A DNA stretch of 64,000 nucleotides from Bimuria novae-zelandiae CBS 107.79 (lineage: Eukaryota; Ascomycota; Dothideomycetes; Pleosporales; Didymosphaeriaceae), in contig ML976680.1 in assembly GCA_010015655.1 (NCBI GenBank), positions 730,485 through 794,484 on the forward strand, read 5' to 3'. Below are positions 34,533-46,227 of this stretch, one piece after another. Below the pieces are notes generated by a model. The model saw only the letters and a program-made list of their open reading frames with translations. It did no database searches and had not been told where the DNA came from. How positions within the stretch are numbered: the first letter of the stretch is position 1; each line of letters starts with the position of its first letter. The translations under genes were made by a program, and so were the position numbers.

Positions 34533-35586
34533 TTAAGGGCCCCATAATTCGAGGTTTGGAGCTGCAGACGGTTGCTACGAGTCGGATTGTGCTGGAACCG
34601 CGGTGGTGCGGTTTATGACATTTTCTCCAAAGCTTGACAAAAACCTTAATTCCTAGCCTACCTAACTTCCATCCTGCCCTAGCTAGTTTTGGCTCTTACT
34701 AAATTTCTTTTTCATTTTGCATTTTCTCCGATTTTCTGCCTTCGTTCCTCCAGGCTTCTTTGCCAAACCGCGAGGCGGGTTGGTGTCCTGTATCGCATGT
34801 CTGCGCTCAGTCACATGGCCCGTATTACTAAGCGTGCTGGTTCAACTCTGAACCAGTGTACTACTGGTTGTTTTTAACGTTTCAAAATCCTTTTCATCAC
34901 TGATTTCAACAACTATAGGTCGTTGTTCTCGCTCCCGCAATAGACCAGCTTGGTTGGGCGCAAGGTTGTAATTCCTCGTACCTCATTAATCGTAACTTGC
35001 GTCTGCGATTAATGCTCTCAGTACATTACCACGTTGGTCTTGTCTGGTATCGTTCCCACGGTCGCTTCAATCGTACAATCTGCCCCGTTACTCCTCCACT
35101 GAACTAAAAAAAATCGTCCCCTCCAGAGCAAGGTCAGCGCTGGTGCGGGTGTAATGTGCGATTAGACGACAAGATGCATCTACAGCGGCATGGTTACGAG
35201 GTACATGGAACTATCTCATAGATGTTGTTGTTGGTGCGAGAATGATAGCGTATACTACCCAGAATGTGTCCTACTTGAGACAGCGTAAGACAGCGCTCTA
35301 GCAACAATCTTGCTTTTCTCTATAAGATTCTATATAACCTAGCTTCGTAAACGTCCACCTTCTTGCCACAATTGCGCTAGCCTGTTAAGAAATAGAAAAG
35401 AGAACTGCTGCATAATGCTTCCTTGCCTAATTTGAGGCAGGGTAGTATGAAGTGGGAGTATACTGCCATGATCACACAATGATAAGTATTCTAAAGCGCA
35501 GGTAAAGGAGATATATCTGTGTATTGTCTTCCTATTTCTAGATCCTGTCGGGCTCTGGTTGTCTGCAGCGCAAACGAATATCTTGC
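34533..35586. other. Intergenic region
   Basis: About 1.05 kb with no supported gene. It contains ordinary mixed sequence with some short A/T runs and presumably the promoter of the minus-strand gene that starts at 34532. Confidence 0.4.
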
Positions 35587-36235
35587 TTAGTCGTAAAAGA
35601 GGGGACTGGCAGGGCAGGCTGATAGAATATCGAAATACTTGTCTAGCAGGTCTCGCCGCCGATCGCTAGTATATAAGATGTAGTTCGAAGTTTGCCCTGT
35701 GATATCCTGTTCAGAGTTCCTACAAATAAACACATTGCTCTGTGCGTATCGTCCTTGGTAGGAGAAATCATAGACAATCACCTCGAGAGAAAACAAACCT
35801 TGGGGTCCGAATGCCCATTGAGCGAGGTCATGAAATGACTTCGTAAGTTCCTGGAGCTCATATTCAACGACCCTGCTCTGCTTCCATCGGTTGAGCGCGC
35901 CTTTCCGTATGACCCAGCTCGGGTGAAGTCTAAGATCCGCGCCCGATTGCCGGATGTTCTGCGCTCTGGCTGGGAGAAACTTCAAATACTTCCGGAAAAC
36001 GGATTTTTGCTTTTAGTGTTGAACTGAAAACCTGTTGTTCAAGAAGGACTTTTGCCACATTGCAATGATTGTCCATGTTATGCTCCCGTATGAGATTATT
36101 GATGTTGATTTCATGGTGATGTTTCTGAATAAGTTCATGGATTTTCTTTGCATTACGAATATGAGCATCTGCTCCCTTAAAGACACCTCTCAAAGCTAAA
36201 TATACCAGCCTTTCGTCAGGGGAATTCCTAGCCAT
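35587..36235 (-). pseudogene. Unrecognised gene with an apparent single frameshift
   Basis: Two overlapping minus-strand frames look like one protein. The first (36235-35930) begins MARNSPDERLVYLALRGV and is helical and basic. The second (35985-35587, no ATG of its own) reads FRKYLKFLPARAQ and continues through DLRLHPSWVIRKGALNRW to the end. They overlap out of register near 35985-36010, where neither frame offers a good splice pair, so a one-base indel is the simplest explanation. The product has no motif I recognise. Confidence 0.45.
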
Positions 36236-37150
36236 GGTTTGTATGGTACTGATCCGTGGACAGAGGTGTTCGCTCGGGGTTTTAGACTCAGGGTCGTGAC
36301 AACAACAGAACGGGAGAGCTCTCCTGGAACGCTATCGTGCAGGTGCGTAACACTTATTTTAGTAGCGTAGCATTTCCGTAATGGTGTAACAGCCTAGTTT
36401 AAAGTTTGCGAGTTTAAATTTGGTGAGGTGCACGTGATGGATCCTCACGGCTGCAAGTCACCCCATTCACTTTTGAGCTGGTGATTTACTTTACCCCGCA
36501 TTTGAATATTTCAGCGCCATCACACTACATGCCAACATGTGGGGTAAACGCACCTGCCCAATTTCTGTCATAAACCCACGGTCGTATAACTTTTCACTGC
36601 TTCGTGTCCGCTGTTTGGGTCTGGCTTACATCAGCGGACACGAATTATGTCGATACCTGGTGCTGCTTGTGAATATATATACATTTTGAGTTTGGAGAGT
36701 AGAGAATGAGAGGCAAATGGGCAGCTGTGGGTTGGCGTTGACAACAACTGGCGGAGGTGTGGCGTTGTGGCGGTTAAGCACTGCCACATCCGCTAGCCAT
36801 GTGTTTTGGCCATGACGATGTTGCCTCGTGAATGGAAATGCGCTAATCTAGATTAGTAGCTTGATCTTTCTATGCTAAATAGGTTAGAGTTCGAAAACGG
36901 GAGCACTCGAGCAGGCCACCGCGGGAACTTATTCCAGATACTTGGTAACACCACCACAACCACTAATACCATTTCTTTTGGAAAACTCAACGCCTCTCGC
37001 ACAACCTTATGGCTGGTGCGGATCGGCCATCCTCCCTGGAAGTGCGCTGTCGCCATGGTCCATATCTTTGCCACATCGCTGACCCAGCCACAGCGGTACT
37101 TCACGATACATCCTGCCCCACCGGCCATATGAGATCCACCTTATCCTGTC
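36236..37150. other. Intergenic region
   Basis: About 0.9 kb without a supported gene. TATA-like atatatatacat occurs near 36674, but no plausible coding start follows it on either strand. Confidence 0.4.
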
Positions 37151-38461
37151 CTAGATGGACGTCCTTTCACTCGTTATGTTCCCCTTCAGCGTCCTGAAGC
37201 TTTTTTTTGGCCAATGCTTGGTAGATATACATATCGGTCGCGTGTGCTCGAGACGCAAGACGTGACATGGCTTAAGCCAATCTCTTGCTTGGCTGGCAAA
37301 GGGATCAACGGCGGGGTCTATGGAGCTGTTGGCGCGACGATTCGTCTCTACATTGCGAAAGCTTTGGCGTTGGGTATGGCCGTCCATTGCACTTCCAAAC
37401 GGTCTAGGTTGTAAGTTAGATCTGCGCCAGGGTCGAGAAACTGGACCCAGATGCGGAGCTCCACAGCGGAAACGAAAAATGGGTCCGTGGATTCTAAGAT
37501 CAGGCTCCACCCGCAACGCGTGTAGAGTCAACCGACGCGCGCGCACACCCTCTAAACCACAAGCAATCTTCGCGGCAGATATCGTGCAACTTCGCGATGC
37601 AGTGCAACGCACGGCTATATCTACATGGCATGCTTCCATGAAACGAAACCCAAACACTACACCACCCTTGAGCTTCGCAAAGAGCCCAAACAAACAATAG
37701 GCTGCATCCTCTTCTCGCTTTGTTTTCCGGTTAGCTGCCCATGACATTCGATCGTCGGCGCTGAATTGGGACAACGGAGTTCCTTCAAGAGCTTCTATAG
37801 CGATACATGTCACTTGGTGGATTTGACGTTAAGCTTTTGCTTGTCGCCCAATAGGTTGCCCTCTCGCGAGAAGAATTCCACGATTGCAGGCGCGAGAAGT
37901 TCATGGAGCGTCCAGCCCCTAGTGAACCCTTCGCAGGTTAGAAGAGGGAGTCATTATGTGCGCGCTCTTGCGCATGCAATGAAGGATTCACTTACTGCCG
38001 TCCGTCAGCACGGCATCTCCCACTAAACAATGATTGTCTTACCATCTACTCTGTTGCAGTACACGTCTGCGCAGCTCGCTCAATCCATTATCGTCCGCCT
38101 CTGGTTCCTCCCAAGCAACAGTAGAAACATCGGCAAGATAAACATAACATTTCGCCGCATTCTGATACCACCGAAACATATAATTAATTGCCTCAGTAAG
38201 CTCGGCGCTGCTAGACTTATCAATGCAACAAGTGTCGATCCAGAAGTACTCCAAGCCATCGTTTTTCACCCTCTCCATGCAGAACTCTATCTTGCGATAG
38301 CAGGGCTTGTTGGCTCCCTTCTGCTTCACCATATCTTTAAAAGTGACTTCATCTCTATCGTCGCCCCAAGTGTGCGACAGAATCGCGTAAGGAGGAATGT
38401 CGCCGTACTTTTCGACAAGGCTGATGTTGCCGCTAGATTCGTCGAGGTGTAAAAGTCGCAT
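37151..38461 (-). pseudogene. HET-domain (heterokaryon incompatibility) protein, frameshifted
   Basis: HET proteins trigger non-self recognition and cell death in ascomycetes. The first exon (38461-38043) is a clear HET domain start: MRLLHLD, then YAILSHTWGDDRDEVTF, YFWIDTCCIDKSSSAELTEA and CYVYLADVS. An intron follows (gtaaga at 38042, acceptor near 37929). The second part reads FTRGWTLHELLAP and VEFFSREGN, then EALEGTPLSQFSADDRMSWAA and REEDAAYCLFGLF. Joining them needs two one-base shifts: one at the acceptor (extra G) and one near 37828, where the first frame stops at TGA. After CLFGLF similarity ends, and the frame runs to 37151 without family features. I infer an inactive, truncated gene. 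Confidence 0.75.
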
Positions 38462-39168
38462 TGCAACGGTTTCAACGACCTAGGTGTGAGTAGGAACGAC
38501 GTAGCAGTGGTACTCTGTCTCCACACAGCGGTTGCACGTGCGTGTAGGCAACAGTGCAGTGCAGATTATCGATTCGACGAGGTCCTGGTGTTGAGGTCGT
38601 AGCATGGGCTGGATCCATGGGACGCGTAAAAGGACGGCACAAGAAGCTGCGCGCGACCTGCTGTGATACTCGATCACGGAGCACGACGGGCTTTCCGCGG
38701 CATGAAGAGCGATACTTGAAGGTGAGATGAGGTTGGCGCTAGAAGTCGCTGAGGCTAAGACCCTTCCGGTAGCGCTAGCACGGATCGACTTACAGTGTAG
38801 AAATCATTGCACAATAGACGACGTTCGAATGCCAGACACGCGAGCGTGATTTTCTCGATAGAAACGTAAGGGCGAGTGCGATCCTGAATAGTTCCGCTGT
38901 GTAGCCCCGTTGTTCCTAGAATGAATGAATTCACCTCGCTCCGTTACGCGACCTCAAGATAACGGTGGCCATGCTGAGTGATCGGTTCTGGGGCAAAAAT
39001 CACCGGAATGGAAAAGGATATACCCGTATTCAACGCCGACAAATCGCACGATAGCCTAAAAGCATGTAACACACATTTTTAGAACATTAAATGACGACAC
39101 CGGCCATCAGCATTCCCCTCGAAACACTCTTTCAGTATTACCGTCCACTTCTCAAGTACATTACCCTC
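38462..39168. other. Intergenic region
   Basis: Promoter side of the HET pseudogene and 3' side of the GH32 gene. No gene is supported. Confidence 0.45.
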
Positions 39169-41303
39169 CTATCGCCCCGACCACCACGTATAATTATTCG
39201 TCTGTTCGGCGGAATCAAACACTAGCTGACTAGTCGAGTTCAGCGGCCGCTCGGGGAACACATTGGCCGTCCCCACCCAAGATTTAAATTCCGGGACCGT
39301 GACGTGCGCTTTATCGTCGTCGCTAACGTAGACACCGAAACCGGTGGAGTCAGTGCGGCCTGGGTATATCCGGGTGGTAAGCCAGAAGCGGTCGTTGATG
39401 TACAGCTCCACCAGCGAGCCGTCGATGAAGACGTTCATGACGATGTCCTCTGTACCGGTCGCGGCGTAGGTGTAAGGGTAGAAGTAGCCGGTGACAGTGT
39501 AGGTTTGCGCGATGTTGTCGATGGAGGAGGAGTGGGATCTGTGTAGAACATGTGTAAGTAATTTGATGAAGAGGGCTGGGGTAGATGAATGGGAACGTAC
39601 CTGTCGACATTGATTGTGTTGTTCGATGGGTCCCAGTAGATGGTCGTATACTCCTCACCTCCCGGAGACCGCGCGATGTATATCCCGGCAGGACCCGTGA
39701 TATTCCGCAAGGTGACCTTGAGCTCCATGTGGCTCGAGCCGGTGCCCACGTGGCGGCTGAAGAAAATGGGCAACTCGGCAGTGTTGTAGTTGCGTTGGGT
39801 GGTGCCGTTTCGAATGCCTGAGACGACTTCGGGGAGGGGTCGCGCGGCGAGGGTGTAAGCGGTGTATGTGCCGTCCTCGTGCTCAATCACGCGGTTATTG
39901 CCCTTGGTTGTCAAGCCGTCGTTTTTGTTGACGAGTCCGCGGGTCTTCTTCACGTACATCTCGCGAGGAAGCGCAAAGGCGCCGTTGTAGCCTTGCTGGT
40001 TTTGGAACTGATTGAGCTCATCGACAGCCCAGCCCCATTGGACGCGGCGATTGTTCTTGGTGTCGTTGAAGCTCGTGACTGCGTACAGGAGTCCGGAGTC
40101 GATAGCGCCACCGGCCACGGGAGTGAACTGAGCAGATCCATTAGCGCGCCTCTTCACAATGCCTTCGTTCCATAGGCCCCACTGTTGACGAGGGTGGAAG
40201 GCTGTGTTTCCGCCTTCTGTTCCCATCATCACGTAGTAATGCAGGTCGCCATCTTCATCTACCAGAGAGAAGAAGTTAGACACTTCAAAATTGAAGGCAT
40301 AAGTGCCAGTCTCCAACACATCCCCTAGAGTCTCGTTGGCTGCAGGCTCCCAAAGAGCGCCCAGGAATGTCCAGTTGGTCAGATTGCTTGCAGGAGCGCT
40401 GTAAAACGGTATGCGTGGACCGACTCCTTTGATCCCGGATCCGAACACCGCGTAATAATGCGGCTCTTGCTGGTTGAGAAGTGAGTCCATTTCTGGCCAC
40501 GCCTCGAAGAAGGGGTCGCGCCATCCTGTAACGTTCCAACCTTCCGGCGGCTGCGAAATGATAGGGTTCTTCCCGTATTCCTCCCATGTATTCCCACCGT
40601 TTCTTGAGATAGCCAGACTCTGGGTCTCTGTTCCCTTTTCGTAAGGAATCCTCCAGTTTGTGGGCAGATAAGAGACAGAAGTATAGAAAGCCAGGAGGGT
40701 GCCATCTTGCTCGCCCGCAAGGTTCACAGGCTGCGCAGTGCCCGAGAAAATCCCAAGGCCATTGTATGAGCCGACGGATCCGGTGACAATAGCTTCAGCA
40801 TTATTGCCTTCCCAGCCTCCTTGATCTTTCCAAGTAATCAAGTCCCTCGAGGTGGCGTGTCTGGACTGGGTCAGCATTATTCCAAGGCTTGCACGAAGTG
40901 TTCATTACCCCCAGGAGATGTTGCCTAACTCTGGTTAGCCATTGTTTACACAAATTCTTTTCATGATACGTACCCCAATCGATATGATTAGGATGCCACT
41001 GGTACATGAGGTGATAGACGTCCCCATTCGGATCATACATCATACCGCATGGGTCCTATAAGCTTGTTAGTATCACGAAGCTCATCATTCAATTCTCAAG
41101 GGTCTCACATTCATCCAACCGGCGGGAGCAATGAAATGCGATATTGGTCGCCATCGCGTGAAGAGGGCGTTGTTCCCTAGCGACGAGATGGTATCAGCGT
41201 CCAAGACAGCAGGAAGAGTGCTCGTATTCTGCGCATGGCTGCCATAGATGGCTGAGAGCAAGAATCCCAGCATGGATAGTGCCCGTGACATGGTCGTTCG
41301 CAC
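39169..41303 (-). CDS. Secreted glycoside hydrolase family 32 (fructosidase: invertase/inulinase type)
   Basis: GH32 enzymes hydrolyse beta-fructosyl bonds in sucrose, inulin or levan outside the cell. Exons (minus): 41303-41109, 41055-40974, 40924-40909, 40860-39601 and 39538-39169, total 1923 nt and 640 residues. The third exon is only 16 nt and is needed to give the conserved NISWG-HATS junction. A signal peptide follows MSRALSMLGFLLSAIYGSHAQ; the start may be this internal ATG (41291). Catalytic landmarks: WMN-DPCG at residues 63-69 across an intron, with the nucleophile Asp; GWRDPF near 211; and FEVSNFF near 290, supplying the acid/base Glu, where many relatives have WECPNLF. A C-terminal beta-sandwich holds VFIDGSLVELYINDRFWLTT. 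The gene looks intact. It may serve plant sugar use, like the GH105 gene in this window; sucrose versus fructan preference cannot be told. Confidence 0.9.
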
Positions 41304-42106
41304 TATTTACAAACAATAAGAAGTTACAAGACAGCAACGAGTTGGTCTGAGAGGAAGTGGTTTGCTGGAATATAGTGTGCTTTTATACATGTTCCGCAGG
41401 CGATGCATATGGAAAAAAAATCCAAACCATTAGCCCGGGCCCCGGGAGCCTAGCATCATTGTGGACCTAGGTAGAAGTGGTCGATGGCCGGAGCCCTTGC
41501 AGTAGTGATCGATAGTTCCCCGCATGCATCACCCGCAACAGCTGGGCGCTAGGCACGTCAACAAGGCAAAACGAAGGCAAGTCGTGACGGAGGTGGGCTC
41601 TTCCTTGTATGCGGAAGAACCTCCGAAGCGTGGTAGACATGGAAGAGCTACAAATTTAGAGTGTTACAAGGTGTTCGACGGTGCTCTCCGTGGCCATAGC
41701 GCTGGGTGTATGTGCGAATGCTCAACTGATTCCGAACAACTGGCCGAGGAGCGAATGGTAAGTGAAGCGTGCATCTGTTCTCTGTATCGACCAGAATGGA
41801 TTACAGCTGCAGCCAGTCTAAGCGATATCAATTGGCATACCTCTCCAACTGCGCCAAACGCAATGACAGGAAGGCGCGACAGTATGGTGGAAGGAAGGCG
41901 CGACAGTACCGTTGAAGGAAGGTGCGGGCCGGAGTGAAGGCGAGGAAGCGGCAGCCGGGGTCGGGCTTGGCGCCGTCACTGCCGGCTTTGACATGGGCTC
42001 AGCAAACGTGTCAAGACGTGCCGTCGTGCGCCGCATACAAACACGCAGGACTACTCCCTTTGATGGGGCCCTAGAATACCGCTCGCTCTGGAGTCACGAT
42101 AGCCCA
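41304..42106. other. Shared upstream region of GH32 and HRD1 genes
   Basis: About 0.8 kb between divergently transcribed genes, so it holds both promoters. Short plus-strand frames here are low in evidence. It includes a small tandem repeat at about 41869-41930. Confidence 0.5.
41869..41930. repeat. Short tandem repeat, about 24-bp unit
   Basis: About two and a half copies of a unit resembling ggaaggcgcgacagtatggt, diverged at a few sites, in the intergenic region before the HRD1 gene. Confidence 0.6.
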
Positions 42107-44584
42107 ATGTCCAATATGAGCAGACTGCAGATTTACATTGCGGTATGTCTCATTCCCCGCGCCACAAGATAGCGTATGCCGTGTGCTCACATAGCTACAG
42201 AGCTCGGCCGTCCTGGCCAACATCGTGCTGCTGCGCGCCTTCGTCGAGCGGCCCAACTTCTACTCGGCGGCCGTATACATATCACAGAGCACCGGCTCGA
42301 TTCTGTTCCTCGCCAACCTCGCCCTGATCATTATGGCAAGCTTCGGCTATGGCCTCCAGCGACTCTTCTACGGACCGTTGCGCCCCATCGAGACAGAACA
42401 GCTCTACGACAAGGCGTGGTACGCTGTGACCGAGACGCTGCTAGCCATGACAATATTCCGCGATGATATCGGCCTGTGGTTCTTCGCCATGTTCCTGTGC
42501 CTGCTCGCGGGTAAGGTGTGGCAGTGGATCGGAGAAGGACGCGTCGAATTCCTCGAGCAGCAGCCACCGGCAAACCCACGACTTTTCCATACACGGCTAA
42601 TGAGCTCGCTGGTGCTCTCAGTGGCATACGATGTCTTCATGGTGCATTGCTCTGTAGAGGCAATACTAGCGGATGCTCGGGCCGGCGTCATGGTCATGTT
42701 TGGCTTTGAGTACGTGCTCCTGGCCATATCATCCATCTCGACCCTCCTGCGCTACGGACTGTCACTTGTGGAGCTCGCTATTACACATAGGCAAGAAGTA
42801 GCACGGGACGCAGCACGGGTGATTGCAAGGGAGCAAGCCCGCCAGCGCAGAGAGGCCGGCGAGGCCGCCGGCGAGCCTTCTCCTCAAGTCGAGGAAGAAG
42901 AAGATGACGATGACGATGTTTCTGGCTGGGAGGAGAAGGGCCGCTGGGTCTTCTTGCTTGATCTCCTGACCGACGGCATCAGGTCCTTGGTTTATTTGAT
43001 CTTCTTCGCACTGCTTATGACCTTCTACGGTATTCCTATCCACATTGTTCGCGATCTTTTCATGTCAGTTCGCTCTTTTGTCAAAAGGCTTCAGGACTTT
43101 TTCCAGTATCGAAATGCGACCCGAGATATGAACGTCCGCTATCCGGACGGTACCACAGAGGAGCTAGAACGCGAAAACACGTGCATTGTTTGTCGCGAGG
43201 AAATGCACCCATGGGTAAGTCGCTTTATGATGCTGTTCAAAATGTATATACTCACTGCCTACAGGAGCAACCAGGAGCAGATGGTGCACAGCCTGGCCGT
43301 CGCCGAATGGATGAGCGGCAAAGGCCGAAAAAGCTTCCTTGTGGACATATTTTGCACTTCAGCTGCTTGCGGAGCTGGCTCGAGAGGCAACGCGTTTGTC
43401 CGACGTGTCGCCGGGATGTGCTCTCACAGCCGCCCACAGCGAATAACGTTCCCCATCAACCAAATGCTGGCCAAGCAAATGCAGCAGCATTGCCAGGCGG
43501 AGACCCTCTTCGCGGCTTGCTTGGCAACGCGCAGCCACCAGCAGTTCCTGCACGGCCTGGCCAACACCAACCTGCTCCCCAACCAGAACAGCAGAACCAG
43601 CCACAGGGAAACGTCAGAGTTTTCAACTTTGGTCCGGTGCGCATTGCCCTTGGCAATATGCGCCTGCCTCCAAACCGGCCGGCTGATGTAAACAACGCCA
43701 ATAACAACAATCTGCTTATAGAGAGACTTGCTCAGCAAATCGCCCAGCAGCAAAATCTCCTCCAACCCCAGCCCCAGGTCCCGAATCAGGCCATACCTCA
43801 AATGTCCAACACCTTTGCTCCGCTGCCTCTCGGCGGTGTCCCACAACATCCCAACGATATCCAAGGCGATATCTTGCGTCTCCAACAGAACATTATAGCA
43901 TCAGTGCAACAACTGAATGCGCAACACCACCAATTGGAGCTCATTCACGCACTTCTCGCCGAGCTTAATCGTTTACAGCAGGCGTCCGGTGCCGCTGCAA
44001 GAGGCCAGGAGTTACCGCCTATCGCATCACTAAACCCTCAAACTATTCCGTCAATCAATCCTCAAGCGTACTTTGCCAATGGACCAGCACTTAGACAGGG
44101 TGATGCCGGCGTTCCTGAGGGGTTGACCCTTCCGGAGGGATGGACATTGAGGCCGATGGCTCTTGCCCCGCAACCTGGAAACACGCAGACACAACCGTCA
44201 ACCGAATCAGAAACATCGGGAACTTCCGGTGCACCAGCAGCTTCACATCGACCTTTTCCCGCTGTTCATTCCTCAGTTGCACGGCCTCCTGCATCATCCA
44301 GCCCACCAGGTACTTCAGGCTCTGCCGCCGTGCCGCCTTCGACATCTCCTGAGCCAAGCTCTCTGGGCTCGAGTTGGAGCTTCGACAACGCAGGTAACAA
44401 CGAGGCTCAGGGATCAAGCTCTGTGGTCGCTGGGCCTAGTTCGGAAGGTCCAAAGTCAAATCAACTACGCGCACGTACGTCCTTTGGGGGTCCTGATTCG
44501 CACGCTGCCACATCAGGCGAAGAGGGCCCTAGCCGCGCGGCGACGGTGGACGACGCGGATGAGGATGACAAACATGATGTGTAA
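42107..44584 (+). CDS. hrd1: ERAD E3 ubiquitin ligase Hrd1/Der3 (synoviolin)
   Basis: Hrd1 is the multi-pass ER membrane RING ligase that ubiquitinates misfolded proteins and forms the retrotranslocation channel. Exons: 42107-42142, 42201-43214 and 43265-44584, giving 789 residues. The tiny first exon (MSNMSRLQIYIA, with an in-frame ATG also at 42116) is needed for the first membrane segment. Hydrophobic segments follow, for example SILFLANLALIIMASFGYGL, LWFFAMFLCLLAG and LVYLIFFALLMTFYGIP. An acidic loop (EEEEDDDDD) lies before the last segment. The RING-H2 is split by intron 2: CIVCREEMHPW near residue 340, then LPCGHILHFSCLRSWL and CPTCRR. The long Pro/Gln/Ser-rich cytosolic tail is disordered, as in other fungal Hrd1 proteins. 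Frames and splice sites are clean, so this is a conserved functional housekeeping gene next to the variable cluster. Confidence 0.95.
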
Positions 44585-44867
44585 ATGAGCGTTCGTTCAC
44601 TGTTATATATACATTAGCATTGATAGCATAGCGAGGAGTTTGGTAAGGCGCTCATGATTGTGTCGGCCTGGTAGGGCTAGTTCGTAATTTCCCGCAGGGA
44701 CTCGGTAGATACCAATATGCGTGCGCCTTTTGTTGCGTTACTCTTAGAGTTTCGATGTATGAGATGTCTTGACTACTTTCAATGCCACGACCAGACATGA
44801 GGTGGTCTGACGTCAAGTGACACACGAGTCGCGGCTTCCCTCTAGACAGATCTGATGCATTCCGGAC

Positions 44868-45934
44868 CTAAAATTCTCTACCGCCCACCTTCGCACCCAA
44901 CTTTCGCAGTCGACAACGATATCTACTACCTTTGGCAGCGCTTTCACATGCTTCACGATTTGTTCCAGAAGCCTGTGAGGTCGACTTTACCTGAACGCCG
45001 ACCATGGCTGAGGAGCCACCGTCCACAAGGACATCGTCAATACTTACTTGGACTTCGCTCTCTTTTTCGCCAAGGTTCTGGACGCCTACGAGTGCGTTGC
45101 TTTTACCCAAGACTTTCACGTTCTTCACCTTTACACCCGTCCGTTGTCCGGTGTACTTCACTAATACCGTTGCCAGCAGCTCTTTGTATTCTTGTACACT
45201 CTCACGCCTTCGTTTGATGTCTTTCTTCAAGTCTCGAACGCTTTTGAGGTCAATCTCTTCTTCATCGTCGTCTCCAAGTGAGATCTGACTGATTCTGGTA
45301 AGAGCAGTGGAGGTCTTCTGCACGAGGGAGTCGCCTTCTTGCCGAGTTTCATCGTCTTTCTGCTTCAAGAGCTCTTTGCTAACTTGGATCTGAGCAGCAG
45401 ACTCTAGACTTTGGAGGAGCAGATAACATGTTAGCTGCGTCGCTAACTTGGTTAAACTTTCACAGCATACAAGAGTGACATACAAATTTGCAGTGGTGAG
45501 CGCAAGGTTGAGAGTCGCTCTACAAGTATTCAGCTCGGCGCTGAAAGCCTCGATCGGCTTTGCGGCTAGGAAGCCCATCTTCACGCTGTCCCACCAATTT
45601 ATCTTCTCGTCCGTGGAATGTTTCAGCTACTTTGGAGTCTCTGCTGGAATTTCTGGCATGCATCGGAGCATTTGTCTGCCGCGTTCTTGATTGAGTTGAC
45701 ACACAATATGTCCTGGACCTCTTCGTCTTTGTCGCCGAGATTTTGGATTGTCTCGTCGAGTGCGACCAGGACAAGTTTTACATTTGCCAATTCGCTCCTC
45801 ACTTTCTTGATTTCAGATGGGGCATCGCGTATCCTTTCGATATCGCCGAGTAAGAGTCGGATGTAATGCAATGCTGGGGGGACAAGGCTGACGATAGCCA
45901 ACGTCTCACCGACGGCAGCCATGATGTAGCTCAA
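44868..45934 (-). CDS. Helo-like N-domain protein with two C-terminal amyloid-like repeats (candidate cell-death effector)
   Basis: The N-terminal part (MAAVGETLAIVSLVPPALHY from the second ATG at 45922) matches the Helo-like/fungal STAND N-terminal domain family: heptad-like helices, then NWWDSVKMGFLAAKPIEAF and SAELNTCRATLNLALTT. The usual intron (donor gtatgt near 45485, branch ctaac, acceptor near 45415) follows. A basic helix with KKDIKRRRESVQEYKELL leads to two related repeats: GVKVKNVKVLGKSNALVGVQ (45137-45078) and a 22-residue copy ending DGGSSAMVGVQ (45056-44991). Near 45626 the frame shifts by one base relative to the family, where an expected Trp codon tgg has become tg. Alternatively a 66-nt intron (gtagct...ctag) restores the frame by skipping the WW segment. 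The gene is divergent from the NACHT gene at 46.2 kb. Its role as effector is an inference from architecture; whether it is functional is unsure. Confidence 0.6.
44991..45137 (-). other. Two short related repeats (r1, r2) in the Helo-like protein
   Basis: r1 is 20 residues (45137-45078) and r2 is 22 residues (45056-44991), separated by 7 residues. Shared pattern: alternating hydrophobics, then V-x-x-x-G-(K/G)-S-x-A-(L/M)-V-G-V-Q. The layout (two repeats, C-terminal to a Helo-type domain, Gly and Ser in the middle, Gly near the end) matches HET-s-related amyloid motifs. A GTAAGT inside r2 (45042-45047) could be mistaken for a donor. Confidence 0.55.
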
Positions 45935-46227
45935 TAACAGGATGTGGGATCGTCTGGTCCTGAATGTCCGTCTTCGCGGAACAAAACCCTCTAAGCAAAC
46001 GAGGTAACGGGCGTGACACGAAAGGAGGAGGAAATGCTATTAAGGCAGCGATAAAGAGGGGTTGCAATCAAGGTAGTGATAAAGAGGGGCTGCAGACTCC
46101 GAGGCGGCCTGGAAAGGCTGAAACAGCACGGCTGCGATACGAGAGTCGTCTAGGATAGCTATTAGTCACTCTACCGACGAAAGAGCCACTGTTGATGTGG
46201 CACTCGATAACATACGTTGCCGATTAG

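Noticed and set aside
39304..40587. Long open frames on both strands overlapping the GH32 exons
   Set aside because: They lie out of frame with a clear GH32 gene, have biased composition and no motifs; they are by-products of its codon use.
41524..41937. 137-residue plus-strand frame before HRD1
   Set aside because: Its end is made of the 24-bp tandem repeat, the composition is random-like, and it sits in the divergent promoter region.
45002..45047. GTAAGT inside the second repeat as an intron donor
   Set aside because: The nearest acceptor would give an intron of about 40 nt, and the uninterrupted frame preserves the repeat shared with r1 and the NACHT gene.
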